Source: Eleusine coracana subsp. coracana (lineage: Eukaryota > Streptophyta > Magnoliopsida > Poales > Poaceae). Taken from it: a stretch of DNA of 64,000 nt. How positions within the stretch are numbered: position 1 is the first letter of the stretch; each line of letters starts with the position of its first letter. The stretch covers positions 10,572,569 through 10,636,568 of the forward strand of contig CM064429.1 of the NCBI GenBank assembly GCA_032690845.1, written 5' to 3'. The translations under genes were made by a program, and so were the position numbers. The notes below the pieces were generated by a model. That model saw nothing but the letters and a program-made list of their open reading frames with translations. It made no database searches and was not told the origin of the DNA. Below, one piece after another: positions 10,580-22,219 of this stretch.

Positions 10580-10895
10580 GTCAAATGTTTATTTCTTATC
10601 TTAGCTAGTCATAAAGATCTTGTCGCCACGTTCCCCAATGCGCAGCATACACAGACAACAACAGGATCCTGGTTGGCCATAAGTATATTCCAAGCACCTT
10701 TTGTCCCTCCTAGTTGCCTTTTGGCATGACAAAAGTCATTTGCAGCCGTCTGCCTTGGGAACGCAATTGGCGAGTTCAGAAAATCACTGTACCGAGCAAA
10801 CATGATTTTGTTCCTTTCTGAGGAACATGTGCGTAGGTCCACACTTTCATTACATGAAAAAGTTGTTTACCAACAATTTTTAGGAGCAATGCTAA

Positions 10896-11434
10896 AGTTA
10901 CGTAAACAACCTACAAAAACTCTACGTACTGCTGACCTGGACTACATGTGCACGACAAACGTGGCCCAACAACTGCCCAGATGCATGCTCCGCTAGTCTC
11001 GGCATTAATTAATTAAACCTAAATTATTCTCTCGAAAGAAATAAACCTGAATTATAATTTTCAGATTAATAATCACTATAAATCCTCTTTGAACAAATTC
11101 ATCCAGCAGTCGTAACAGGTCATCCTTGTATCAAAATATTTGTTTTATAATCACTATTGTTGTTATTCCTTATACTTGCAAAATCATGAAACATGATTAT
11201 CTTTCTCTACTATAAAGATTAAGATTTGCATGTACTGAAAGATGTCGTACTGCTCATGGAAATATTTCTTATTGTTTTGATTTTGCTGGAGGAAACAAAA
11301 TTGATATTTCCTCAATATTCGAGTTTCATCACGTTAATGTGGCAATTAAAGAAATCGTCCACGGAATGCTGGGCCACGTTTTCCCACCCGCCTCACCAAT
11401 CACGTAGAGTTTTTGTAGGCTGTTTACGTAACTC
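10896..11434. mobile_element. Long-inverted-repeat element (foldback or Mutator-like MITE)
   Basis: The left arm begins AGTTACGTAAACAACCTAC, continues AAAAACTCTACGT, and later AACGTGGCCCAACAACTGCC. The right arm (11350-11434) is its reverse complement, ending GGCTGTTTACGTAACT. Arms are roughly 85 bp and the whole is 539 bp with an AT-rich interior. Long terminal inverted repeats with unrelated core suggest a Mutator-like or foldback element. No clear 9-bp target duplication was found, so the superfamily is open. Confidence 0.65.
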
Positions 11435-12911
11435 TAGCTACCCCAAATACATGTAACAAATTCTTAGCTAGGTTTCTTTTTGAGTAATTTTTAGCTAGGT
11501 TGAATTGGAAACAAAGTGTGGATCCTTCATTCTGGTCAGAAATATATGGCGGTTTGGATATTCATAGAGTCCAGACTTATCCAACTTAACGATTGTACTA
11601 TTTGATATGAAAATGGTAACAAAACTTTACAACCTCACAATATTTTGTAAATATTCAATCTTACCATAGGAGAGAGCAATGCAGACAATTGGCATCAAGG
11701 TCAGAAATGTTTTCAATCTGTATTTTATAGGACATCATCATGCGTATATAAATGGAATGAAGTACTTATTTTGCCAAAGTCACTTTTGAGGGTAGCAAAT
11801 AAAGCCTGTCAATGCAACCAGTTAAGGCAAGCACGGTCGCAACAATGTTCAGGCACAGCTCTACAAGCTAAACCATAGCAGGACACACAAGCAAACCACG
11901 ACAGATGTTCAGGAATCTTCTCGGTGCAAATTTCCTTTGGAACGAACCGACAAATCCAACCACCACTCCCGACTTAAATTAACTGTCGACAAACATTCCT
12001 GAGCAGGTGCGTCGGATAGCGACGATTGCTCGTGACATTTTTTCCGTTGGTGCTCGCTCGGATCCGATTAACTCTGCACCGGTGTCTGTGAGCCCGTGTT
12101 TGCTTCTGCCGTTGTAAAGTTTCGCTCCATCATTTGGAACACTAAGAAATTTGATGGACTTTCCATCTTAAACCCTTCCATTAATACAGGATTGAAACTC
12201 CTACATTGTGAAACGCCTTTTGTTAGAGGCTTGGAGCAATTTCAATGATTGTACTAATGTGTTCTTTTTTTTTTCTTGGTCTGGATCAACCTGTGGCAAA
12301 ATGGCAATGGCCGCAGCAGCAGACAGGTGGGCAACAGCAGTAATTGTACTGTACCAAATTCCTTTCTCTCTGCTCACGCACTCCAGTCCACTACACGCCA
12401 CCAGCTGTGCAGCAGCAATTGTACTACTGGCCGCTTTGCTTTGCTCTTCTGCTCTGCTGCTCGTGTGGTGCCGTTGCTTTGCTTTAATTCGCTCGGCTTT
12501 GGCGCCGCGTGCTTCTCTCAAGTCTCAAGTCTCAAGTCGTCACGCGCCGCTTTGTCCACTACCGCTGCTCTGCTTCCGCTCTCTTCCTTCTCCCCCCGCA
12601 CACCCATGGCTCCCCTGTCCCGTGTCAGTGTCTGAGGCAATCTCTGTGCCGCCTCCTCAGCAAAGCTCGCGCCTCGCATCGGGCGCTCGAGCGCCGGCGA
12701 AAGACAGACAGCTCCGGCGCCGCATTTTGCCACGTCTGCGCGTCACGGCCGTTTGAGTCGTGCCGTGCGTGGCCGGGCGCCGGCAGTGGCGTTGCCCGAC
12801 CGGAGAGGGAGTCTCCTAGACGGGAGATTTGTTGGTCCTGACGACGGGCCCCTCTCAGTGCACGCGAGGTGTTCGTCGAAAGGCGCGTGAGAGGGAGGGA
12901 GGGAGGGGAAG
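11435..12911. other. Intergenic and 5' flank of the DUF868 gene
   Basis: AT-rich to about 12200, then increasingly GC-rich toward the DUF868 start, consistent with promoter and 5' UTR. A short (TCTCAAG)n repeat lies at about 12517-12536. Overlapping open frames at 12208-12841 lie in the GC-rich leader and have no recognisable domain. No TATA box could be assigned with confidence. Confidence 0.45.
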
Positions 12912-13838
12912 ATGATGATGGTGCGGGACCTGTCCTGCTTCGGGGAGAGCAGCGTCCAGATCGCGGACGCCGCGTCGTCCTCGTCCTCGTCCACGGGCGC
13001 CGGTGCTGGCGGTCGTGGCAAGTCTGGCGGCGCAGCGGCACAGAGCCTGGTCACCTGCCACTACCACGCGCGGCTCGCCGGCCGGCCCTGCGTGGTCTCG
13101 GTGACGTGGAGCAGGGGCGGCATCGTGGGGCAGGCCGCGCTCGGCATCGCCATGGAGGACGCCATGTCTGGGAAGTGCCTGTGCCGGGCCGACGTCAAGC
13201 CATGGCTCTTCTCCAAGCACAAGGGGTCCAAGAGCCTCGACGTCGATGGCATCGGCACAGTGGAGATGTTCTGGGATCTATCCAGCGCCAAGTTTGGTCC
13301 TGGACCCGAGCCGCTTGAATGTTTCTATGTCGGGGTGGTGTGCAACCTCGAGATGGTGCTCCTGCTGGGCGACATGAGGAAGGAGGCGTACCAGAAGACG
13401 GGTGCTGGCAGGCCTGTGATGGACACATTGCTCGTTGCAAGGAGGGAGCACATTGCCGGGAAGAAGGTTTACTCTGCCAGGGCTCAGTTCAGTGGTAGTG
13501 GAAAATGCCATGAGATTGTGATAGAGTGTGACACCGCCGGGGTGAAGGACCCTTGTCTTGAGATCCGCATAGACACGAGGCTGGTCATGCGGGTGAAGCG
13601 ACTAGTGTGGAAGTTTCGAGGGAACCAGACAATTCTGGTGGACGCCTTGCCTGTCGAGGTGTATTGGGACGTCCATGGTTGGCTCTTCAGCTCGACGGTG
13701 AGCAATGCGGTGTTCATGTTCCAGACTTGCCAAGCGCCGGAGAAGTCCATGCCGTGGTTGTACTCACAGATTTTTAAGGCGCCTCAGGAGCAAGGTCCTG
13801 GATTCTCCTTGATACTGCATGCCTGGAAGGTTGAGTAG
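12912..13838 (+). CDS. DUF868 family protein
   Basis: A single 308-residue open frame without introns encodes a plant-specific DUF868 protein; the molecular function of the family is unknown. The start is the first of three consecutive ATG codons. The N-terminus (MMMVRDLSCFGESSVQIAD) carries the family's typical RDL-CFGE opening, then a Ser/Gly-rich low-complexity linker (residues about 20-40). The conserved core follows: a SLVTCHYHARLAGRPCVVSV block, a GQAALGIAMED block, CLCRADVKPWLFSKHKGSKS, a VEMFWDLSSAKFG block, FYVGVV, then a KRLVWKFRGNQTI block and VEVYWDVHGWLF near the C-terminus. Length and lack of introns fit the family. Codon use is GC-rich, as usual for intronless grass genes. No signal peptide or membrane segment is evident. 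Neighbours give no clue to its role. Confidence 0.93.
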   Translation: MMMVRDLSCFGESSVQIADAASSSSSSTGAGAGGRGKSGGAAAQSLVTCHYHARLAGRPCVVSVTWSRGGIVGQAALGIAMEDAMSGKCLCRADVKPWLFSKHKGSKSLDVDGIGTVEMFWDLSSAKFGPGPEPLECFYVGVVCNLEMVLLLGDMRKEAYQKTGAGRPVMDTLLVARREHIAGKKVYSARAQFSGSGKCHEIVIECDTAGVKDPCLEIRIDTRLVMRVKRLVWKFRGNQTILVDALPVEVYWDVHGWLFSSTVSNAVFMFQTCQAPEKSMPWLYSQIFKAPQEQGPGFSLILHAWKVE

Positions 13839-15774
13839 GAGTGGGCAGGTTCGAATTGACTGCTACATCTCTCTCCTTCCAAGTGTTACTAAGATTAGAT
13901 TTAGTGAGTGATTTTTGTTCTGTGGAATTTGAGGGATGCTCTATATACATTTCGTTTCTGGCGCTGCTGCTACCTACAAACTCTGTTGGAATTTTCTCAA
14001 GATCATATAATGTTTCACTAATTTGTCAATCCCTTTTCCTCCCTTGTCGTTGAGGAGATTAACCTTAGATGTTCAAAGCAGTAAACAAGTTCACATTCAA
14101 GATCAAGTGCTGAAATGATGCAAAGTCCTAGAAGTTCTGTGCATTTCTTTTAATTTTCTCATAAGGAATGGAGTTGCTAGCTTCTATGCCTTTGAGTTAA
14201 AAGGTTGTGTAGACTAGACAGACAACGGGCTTTTGAGCTGTTGAGGCATCATCGTCAGTGAAAATGCAAGTCATCTAGACTAACTCTGTCATGACCAGCA
14301 TACTGAGTGAATACCATCTGATGGATCTTCCAAAGGTGATACTTCGTATCTGAAATTTCCTCTATCACACTGAAAAAAATTACTGACTTACTCTGTTTGT
14401 CTATACATTGGAGATAGGGTCTGATGAGTCTATAGCATGGTATTGATTGACAAGTGGCAATAAAACTCAAATGATTCAGACTAATGAGTCTATTTAACCT
14501 TGTCTGCCCTTCTAGATACGGAAATGCACTCATCTTTCTCTCCTTCCGTATATGCTCGGTTCATGCATCACCTTCAATGCAAGATAAGCAGAGCACATAT
14601 TTGGCTGCTATGAGCTTCTATACCTTCTCTGGGTGACAGAATAATTAATAAGTGTTAAACATCTTAGGATATATGTGTTAAACGGCATTATAGGTCATTG
14701 AACTCACATATGTTAATTCATAGCCTCACTGGCAAACCAAGAATTAACCTTTATCTCGTCTGAAAAGAAGTTTAACATGGATTCATCTGATTAAAGTTTG
14801 AAAACGTTTGCTTGAATTTGTATTTTAAAGCTTCTTGATTAGTAATCTTTTGTGCTTTATTCCAGATGAGCTGAACTCGTACACGACAATCATTGTAAAA
14901 AGCTAATTCTTGTTAGCATATCAGAGCAAAGTTTGTGAACATGTCAGCTAGCTGAAGATTAATTTGTCTAAATCCAAATTACATTTGTCTTGATATGTCC
15001 CACGCACCAACTTTTCTTTCATATGTTCAAGTCAATGAAGAAGTTTATGACTTCCCTGAATGTTCTTTCATATTACATTTGGAAAGGACAACTTATTTCC
15101 GTGATTGTCTTACGGTTTCCATGGAAAGGGATGCTATTCATGTTTCTAGTGTTTCTTTTTATCCATAGTTTAGCTACGGAATTTTTAATGATTTTTGTAC
15201 ATGGAAGAGAAAGAGTTGTTTTAGTAATAGTATTTTGATATAAGTACGGTTTAGTGCTGAGAATTAACTTTTAATCAAGTCAGTCAAATAATGTAACTTT
15301 CATGAAAAAGTGATACTTCCTCACAGGTTGTCGTCCTCATATTTTATCAGCTATCGACATCACAGATTTTGTAGGTTTGCTGCTGTTCCAAGTGTTTGAA
15401 GTGGGCTCGAAAGGTTAAAATATTATAAATATTTTTTTTTCCATAAGATATCATGAATGTAATCACACTATTACACATATGTGCGTCAAGGGTGTTCAAT
15501 CGGGTTCGAAGCAAACCTTTGCAAACCAGCTAGGCACATAACGACTGTAGATGAACAGTAAATAGTTCATGTAGACAGTACCCACAATTGATTTAGCCTT
15601 TGCTGGTTTTGCGGCAATTTGGCTAAATCGTGGCCGAACAGTCCTAACATGGGTATGTTAAATTTTAAGTCTCTTGTAACATGTTCTGCAATAAAAGGAT
15701 CAATATCCTGTGTTTTGAATGAAACACTTTTGAGTGTTGTAATAAAAACTTGCTGGCCATGCTAAACTTTTTCG
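13839..15774. other. Intergenic, no gene recognised
   Basis: Contains the 3' flank of the DUF868 gene and then AT-rich sequence. A minus-strand frame at 14255-14533 is open for 92 codons but lacks any recognisable domain or splice partner. Nothing else could be identified. Confidence 0.4.
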
Positions 15775-18052
15775 AGCACCCGCCTTCAACAGGCTTGACC
15801 GTCAGGGGCTCCACAACATCAACAATGCACTCATAATACTCATCCCCAAAAAGTGGACGCCAATGCAGCTGGTGATTACCGGCCCATCTATCTGATTCAC
15901 AGCTTCCCCAAGCTGATTGCGAAGATGATGGCACGGAGATTATCGGCCGAAATTGACAGACTGGTGGACGTCAACCAGAGCGCCTTCATAAAAGAAAGAT
16001 CCATCCACGATAACTTCAAGTTCGTCCAGGCATCCGCAAAATCTTCAAACAAAAGCGCATCCCGAAGCTGCTACTCAAGCTCGACATAGCAAAAGCCTTT
16101 GACATCGTATCTTGGCCTTTCCTGCTTCAAATCTTGGAACATTGGCTGCGGGCCATGGTGGAGGGATTGGATCTCCATGCTGTTGTCAACCTCCTCGACT
16201 AAAATCCTGCTCAATGGAGAACAGGGTGAAGCGATCAATCTCGAGCGTGGGCTCCGACAGGGGACCCCTTGTCGCCCATGTTGTTCATACTAATCATAGA
16301 TGTGTTCCATCGTCTTTTGAGCCACGCAGCCAGAAACAACATGCTGCAGCCTATTGGACATCGCGGCATACTGCATCAGTGCTCCCTTTATGCAGATGAT
16401 GCCATACTATTCCTGACACCGACGGTGCAAGACCTAGTCACTACCCTGCACTACTAGACTTGTTCGCCTGTGCATCTAGACTGCGCCCGAACATGACCAA
16501 GAGCATTGTGGTGCCAATTTGTTGCTCAGAGGAGGACATTGCATGGGTGCAAGATTTTCTCCCTTGCGAGATCTTAGACTTCCCAATAACCTTCCTAGGA
16601 ATGCCTCTGTCAACTGGAAGACTATGCAAAGAACACCTGCAGCCGGTGGTGGACAAGATTCATACTAGACTACCTACATGGAAGGCTGGCCTACTCAACA
16701 AGACAGGCCGCTTATCCCTAGTCAAATCCACACTGTCGGCCATCCAAATTTATCCGTTAATCGCACAGAAAATATCGAATTGGGTCATTTCAGCAATTGA
16801 CAAATGCAGAAGATGATTCCTCTGGGCGGGTGCAGCTTCGGCACCGGGTGGAAAATGCACAATCTCTTGGACGCGGGTAACATGGCCACTGGAGCTAGGA
16901 GGCTTAGGCCTTGTGTCGGTCTCAAGCTTGCCGGTTATGCGCTACAACTGCGCTGGCTTTGGCTTCGAAGAACTGATCAAAACAGAGCATGGGGCATGCT
17001 ACCATTGGAGAGTGAAGTGGAGATTCAGGCAATGTTTGATACCTCAATTGAGGTGCACACGGGCGACAGGAACCGAACATACTTCTAGACCGACAGGTGG
17101 ATCAATGGTACCTCAATCCAAGCACTAGGACCAGACTTGTGTCAGGCAGTGAACTGTAGGGCGAGGAAGAACTGAACAGTTGCACAGGGAATGCAGAACA
17201 AGCAATGGATCCGAGACATCACTGGGTTGCTGACGATTATGGCACTACTGCAATATTTGGAACTCTGGCAGCTGATTCAAGAGGTGCGCCTGCAGCCTGG
17301 AATGCAGGATGCCATCTATTGGCGGTGGACAACCTCACGGCAATACACTGCCAAGTCTGCATATCAAATGCTCTTCACCGGATCCACCGCGCTACAGGAG
17401 CCAAACTGCTGTGGAAGACATGGAGCCCGCCCAAAGTGAAGTTCTTCCTTTACCTGGCTCTACACAACTGGACCTGGACTGCCGAACGACGTTTCAGGCA
17501 CGGCCTGCAAGACTCAGACGTGTGTGCACTATGTGACCAGGCGCCAGAACGGGTTGCACACCTCCTTGTACATTGCCCCTACGTGAAGGAGGTCTGGTGG
17601 GAGATCCTATCTCACATAAACCTGCCTCAACGCTTCCAGCAGTTGGATGGTGACCTCTACACAGCATGGAGCAACTTGTGAACGGGACTAGCCAAGATTC
17701 CGAGGAAAGGCCTAGACACATTGTTCATGCTCGTCACCTGGACCTTATGGAATGAGCAAAATAGTCGTGTCTTCCGGAGTGAATCAGCTACACCATGGCT
17801 GACAGTGCAGCGGATAAAGGAGGAGGCCAGGCTATGGGTGGTAGCAGGTGCTAAAAACCTAGGTTGTCTCATACCGCGAGAGTAGGCTTATGATGATAAG
17901 CAGTAGTCATCTGTCGTAATTCTCCCCATGTAATGCTTGACTACCGGCGGCCAACAAAAAGCGGCACGCGTTGTGTAACCGATCATCATCGACCACTTCT
18001 TCTTAATACAAAGATGCGCAACTAGCTCTCCTAGGTATTCTAGAAAAAAAAA
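15775..18052 (+). mobile_element. 5'-truncated non-LTR retrotransposon (LINE), degraded
   Basis: Translation in shifting plus-strand frames gives an RVT_1 reverse transcriptase: LIILIPKK and GDYRP entry motif near 15840-15885, an NQSAFIKERSIHDN block (15975-16015), LDIAKAFDIVSWPF (16079-16115, after a frameshift), and the YADD catalytic motif at 16389-16400. A palm/thumb region with FLGMPLSTGRL and LPTWKAGLLNKTGRLS follows, then a zf-RVT domain with CALC and HLLVHC around 17520-17580. The reading ends LGCLIPRE near 17886, followed by a 3' UTR and poly(A) at 18042-18052. The endonuclease and ORF1 are absent, and several stops and frameshifts make it inactive. This is the normal fate of a LINE insertion truncated at its 5' end. 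No target duplication was identified. Confidence 0.92.
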
Positions 18053-18784
18053 TGATCTTCTACATAGAGTGCCAACTTCAATGCAAGTGCTTTTGACTTT
18101 GGCTAATGAGTCCTGAACCATTTTTCTCACCTTTGAGCAGTATCTATCTTCAAGTTTTTGTTTGCAGAAAAGATGAGTTTTGCATCTGGGCGAGATATCA
18201 GCTTGTAATTTGTCAATAATACACATCCATATCGTTCTTCATTGTTTTGTAGCATTTTGCGAGGCTTAGTTAGCCGTAGTTATTCATGCCAAATCAGTCC
18301 TTTCTGTTTACATTCACTTGCCGCACAAAAAAGCTAGCGTTATACGATACAGATTTTCGTGCTTTTGCTGGATCTGCTCTCCTTTGTTCACTGTAAATTA
18401 AAGTTAAAAGAATGTAACAGTTACATTAACTTTTCTTTGTGTTACTAGTTGTGATGTTGCATCACCTTGTATGTGTCACACGAACTGCTGTTCAGGGAGT
18501 TTCATGTGCCAAGATGTTGATGAAGCAACCAAAACTTTGAAATTGTTTACGCTAATCTGCTGTTGTGGGCCTGTCAAGATCGAGCCCCAACAGCACATTT
18601 GGCCGTTTAACTGTGATCATGAAGGCAAATGGCCAAGAATTTCATTCCGAAAACCTGAGCATACTAATTAATGATACTTGTGTGGAACTGCGTTGTTTAC
18701 CTTGAAGAGTAGAGTAATTCGCATTTGTTTACCTACGTTCTAGAATAACAAGCAAATATAGAACAGACATCCTTTCCACGAAAC
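18053..18784. other. Intergenic, no gene recognised
   Basis: AT-rich sequence downstream of the LINE. An open frame at 18471-18671 has no recognisable motif. Confidence 0.4.
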
Positions 18785-19185
18785 AAATCTCCAGCTATAG
18801 CGGATAGCCGGATATAGCTGCTAGGAGGAGACACCGCTAAGCATTGTAAGCCACTATAACCGCTAAATGTGCTATAATTTAGCCGCTAAATGGATGCACA
18901 GCCTGCTAAATGAGTACAATGCACTTTGTTGTATAAGTAATAGTCATGTTGTTGTAATGAACGTATTTTTATTTTCTATTGATTGTTAGAAATTATTTAT
19001 TTTAAGTCTAAAACTGTAATGAACTATCTTTTTTTTATTTAAATTGGTCAAGTTCTTTGTTAAGCAATGATTCTAGTATTTTTTTTTGCAAAATCGCTAA
19101 ATGTGACTTAGCTGCCGCTATACCCAGCTATAGGTGCACTTAGTTGTTCTGGAAGCTGGCAGCTAAACCTCTTAGCCGGAGATTT
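18785..19185. mobile_element. MITE with AAATCTCC termini
   Basis: Left end AAATCTCCAGCTATAGCGG and right end CCTCTTAGCCGGAGATTT are imperfect inverted repeats. Internally, motifs of the type CCGCTAAATG and AGCTATAG recur in both orientations (18780-18910 and 19090-19170). The unit is 401 bp. No clear target duplication was found, so the superfamily is unassigned. Confidence 0.6.
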
Positions 19186-20253
19186 TTTTTTCATGGCATC
19201 ATTTGCTGATCTACATCTAGACCTTTTGTTTTATGGATATACTAGACAGATCGACCTGTTTGAAGCCTTTTACTCTTCATTCATGTGTATGGTCTACAGC
19301 TACTCTGCTGAAAGCATGTGTAAAGATCTCACCAGCTCAAATATTGTATGTTGCTTTTCTAATATTATATGCATTTAATAATTTGTCGGCTTAACAATTA
19401 TATATGGGAAGATGGCACTTTAACCTATTTGTACTTGCGTGTGGAGGCATTTGGAGCACCACCTCATGAATTCTTCTTTTGCCTCTTGAAGAAGCCAAGT
19501 CTTCTTCGTCCAAGGGATGTATAAGTACATCCACACACTGACAAGCTAGCATAATAACAACGCAATATTCAGCATCAAAAACATATGTGCTACTAGTCCA
19601 AGTATAATATCTATATGAAAGATAAATGATTGCTTAATACACGAGTACCACTAATATGATTTAGTACTTTTGTTATGCCCTTTTTTTCTGGCACTGGTAT
19701 AATAGTTCCTAATCAGTCCCAACAAACCCGTTGCTTACAAATACTAAATCAAAATCTATGACTGTGAGGGCACAAAAACATTCTTCTCTTTAACAAAGGG
19801 AGACCAAGTATAGAATAAAACATGAGGATGAAGGAGAATTCTAGATTGACGATAACAACTTGCATTTGATTGCAAAATTATAATGTTATATCCTTCATAC
19901 AATGAGAAAATCATGTACGCATAATTGTATAAAACTTTCTGGTTTGGTACCTTGCTTAGTATTCAATTGTGGGTAGGTTAAAGGGTGGGAAATAGCCCTT
20001 CCTATGGGAGAAACAGAGGTAGGAAGAGTCAGGAGGGGAAAGGGACAAGATACCAGAATAAATTGCTGTGGACACTATGATTGGGTTGCAAGGAAGCACA
20101 ATATGGCATGAGGGGCAGGGTATAGTGCAATAGACTTCACCTCCACCCCGTGCCAAAAGCAACACTGATGGTTACCTCCTCTCTAACCCTCCTACCCCTC
20201 CTTTCTATTAACTCTCGTTTGCATACGGGAGCTGGAGCGCTCCTCATTCCTCA
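19186..20253. other. Intergenic and 5' flank of the small-protein gene
   Basis: AT-rich until about 19950. The last 300 bases before the ATG at 20254 are pyrimidine-rich on the plus strand with CT-rich leader sequence typical of a plant 5' UTR. A minus-strand frame at 19956-20165 has no recognisable product. Confidence 0.4.
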
Positions 20254-20627
20254 ATGGGGTGGCTCCACTCCCTCTTCTCCCCTCTCAGGAGGATATGGGT
20301 TCGGGCGCATTCTGAGCGTCGCAACAGTAAGTCCTTTGCCTACAATGATCCTTCAGTTAAAGCTTAGAAAATCATTCTGTCTTTTCTATGATCTTGGTCC
20401 ATTGTAGACATGTTCATCTTGGCGTGCTTTCTTCTTTCTGAATGTTGTTGCACACAGTTCGTGACTTTGTTTGATGAGCCCTGAACTTATTCCTTTCTAT
20501 GACAGGGAGGGGAATGCACCTCCTCTACAAGGATGTCCAGTCCTGCCAGGACGAGGACGTCCATGTCCTCTGGTCTATCCTCATCGACTCGCATCGCCAA
20601 CCTGCCCTCCTGAAGCTGAAGCTCTGA
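20254..20627 (+). CDS. Conserved plant small protein (64 aa), two exons
   Basis: Exon 1 is 20254-20326 and exon 2 is 20506-20627, separated by a 179-bp GT-AG intron (donor GTAAGT, acceptor TATGACAG) that falls within an arginine codon. The product begins MGWLHSLFSPLRRIWVRAHS and continues with RRGMHLLYKDVQSC, an acidic EDVHVLWSIL segment and a short basic-hydrophobic tail LLKLKL. This pattern, MGWL-SLFSPL followed by R-G-hydrophobic-LY-DV--C--EDVHVLWSIL, is one I recognise as a family of small proteins found throughout flowering plants with no assigned function. The N-terminus could form an amphipathic, basic helix. Neither exon alone would be flagged as a gene, which makes this locus easy to miss. 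Splice sites, frame continuity and motif order together support it strongly. The function is unknown. Confidence 0.88.
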
Positions 20628-22219
20628 ACTCTGAAGAAGCAATGTTGTATGAGAAGATCCCCACTTCATTTTCCATAGGCCTCCCAATACCAGATTGTTG
20701 ATTGTCTTCGGATCGGTGATGATCCTCATTAGCCATCGCTTTTGCATTTAGAAAATGGAGAAGGAAAAATTCAAAGCTAGAAGAGAGAAGTTTGTGTGAT
20801 GGTTTGCCTTTGTGTCTATTTTCCCACGCATGCTGTTCCTGTACTAAAGCATATCAGTGAGGTTGAAATGTCACCTGTGTGTGAGGTTGAGCTCTGTATG
20901 AGTGTGAGGTTCAGCTCTTTGTACATACATACATATTTGCTCAAATGCCTTACCTTTGGCTGTATTGTATGGAAGGCTGGTTGTTAGAGTGTATCTGTCC
21001 CTGCTTTTGGTTATTTAATAGCATATCAATTTGTTGGTGCCTGATGTGTCCTTGCCTGCGTTTCCTGACGCACGGGTGGCTGCCAAGTGGTCATGGTCAT
21101 GTATTTGGACAAAAGAATATGTGCTCCGAGTGTGTTTTGTTTATTAATATATTGAATGACATGGAATCCAAGGTAGAAGAAGACAATATTTTTTAATTGC
21201 ATTTGTCAGAAATAGCTAGAGAAAAAAGAATATCTTCTTTAGCTGAAGCCGGCAGGCCGACACCCGTATGAGAGCCGCGGTGGACTCGTGATAACCAGCA
21301 AGAACAGATTCTTTTTCTATGGGGGTGCTGATAAAGATTAGTGCTTGTAGGTTTAATTATTGTATATCTCAAGACTGGTTAGCAACGGCAGTCTCTTGCG
21401 ACTAGGAACATTGGTGGCCACATCAACCTGGTTGCCAAAGTGTGCAGCCTACACAGAAGTCGGTCCTACATATTTAGGAGACTTGGTTTGACCAAGCCAA
21501 AACATTTTGACCGGCAAAAAGTGGAACAATATGTTGACAAATCTGTTGTATGAAGCTAGTGTCAATGTAAGTTGTGCTATAGTGGAATGAGCATTTTTAC
21601 TTTAAGTACATTTCTAAACTGCTAAATATACTGTAACAATATATAAGCTAACATGATCCATTATTTTTTCTATAATTGGCAGTTTGACAATATCGTTTGT
21701 TCACAGATAAATTGAACCCAATTTATGGAATATATTTAGCCGCGTTATTTTCTTAAGACAATCGCCTAATCCGGTAATACTTTGGAATTGTTTCTCCAAG
21801 ATGGTAAGCCAGATAGCCTTTTCCTTAAACATACATGACCAATGAATTATTGAAAAATTACCAAGGGCCAATCACATAATACATATCCCACAAAATAATG
21901 AATCGAGGTACTAGATATTGTATAATGTGGCAATGTGTCATTAGCATCAAACAGATACAACTTTGCAGGTGATGCCATCAGCAGGATCAGATTGGCCGGC
22001 CTGTTATGCATCAAGTCACTGAGAAGATCACATGAAAGAAGAGTCAGATGCATAATGAAGACGTCGGGTCTCATTGTGAATGTATTGGTAACTGAACAAA
22101 GTGTTTAGCAGAATATATGCAATATGTTATTATTTACTGTAACATCATACCAAGTATAGCAAGAATGATAAAATTCACATGCAAGGTAACAATGTTGATG
22201 GTTAAGAGAAACAAACAAA
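20628..22219. other. Convergent intergenic region
   Basis: Lies between the 3' ends of the small-protein gene and the SurE gene, so it should contain both 3' UTRs. Bases 20796-21196 include two open frames with Cys-rich but unrecognisable translations. Nothing else was identified. Confidence 0.4.

Larger units (their letters stand above)
6993..10797 (+). repeat. Direct repeat block, copy B (interrupted by three insertions)
   Basis: The block is collinear with copy A but split by a hAT element (7285-7958), a CACTA-like element (7994-9048) and a second CACTA-like insertion (9326 to about 10578). After the last insertion the match resumes at 10580 (ATGTTTATTTCTTATCTTAG against GTGCTTATTTCTCATCTTAT) and runs to AAATCACTGTACCGA near 10797. 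The net content without insertions is about 1.1 kb. Confidence 0.75.

Noticed and set aside
12208..12841. Open frames upstream of DUF868
   Set aside because: Located in the GC-rich leader in competing frames; no recognisable protein.
15480..15645. Possible MITE near CAATCGGGTTCGAAGC and GGCCGAACAGTCC
   Set aside because: Inverted similarity between the ends is too weak and no target duplication was found.
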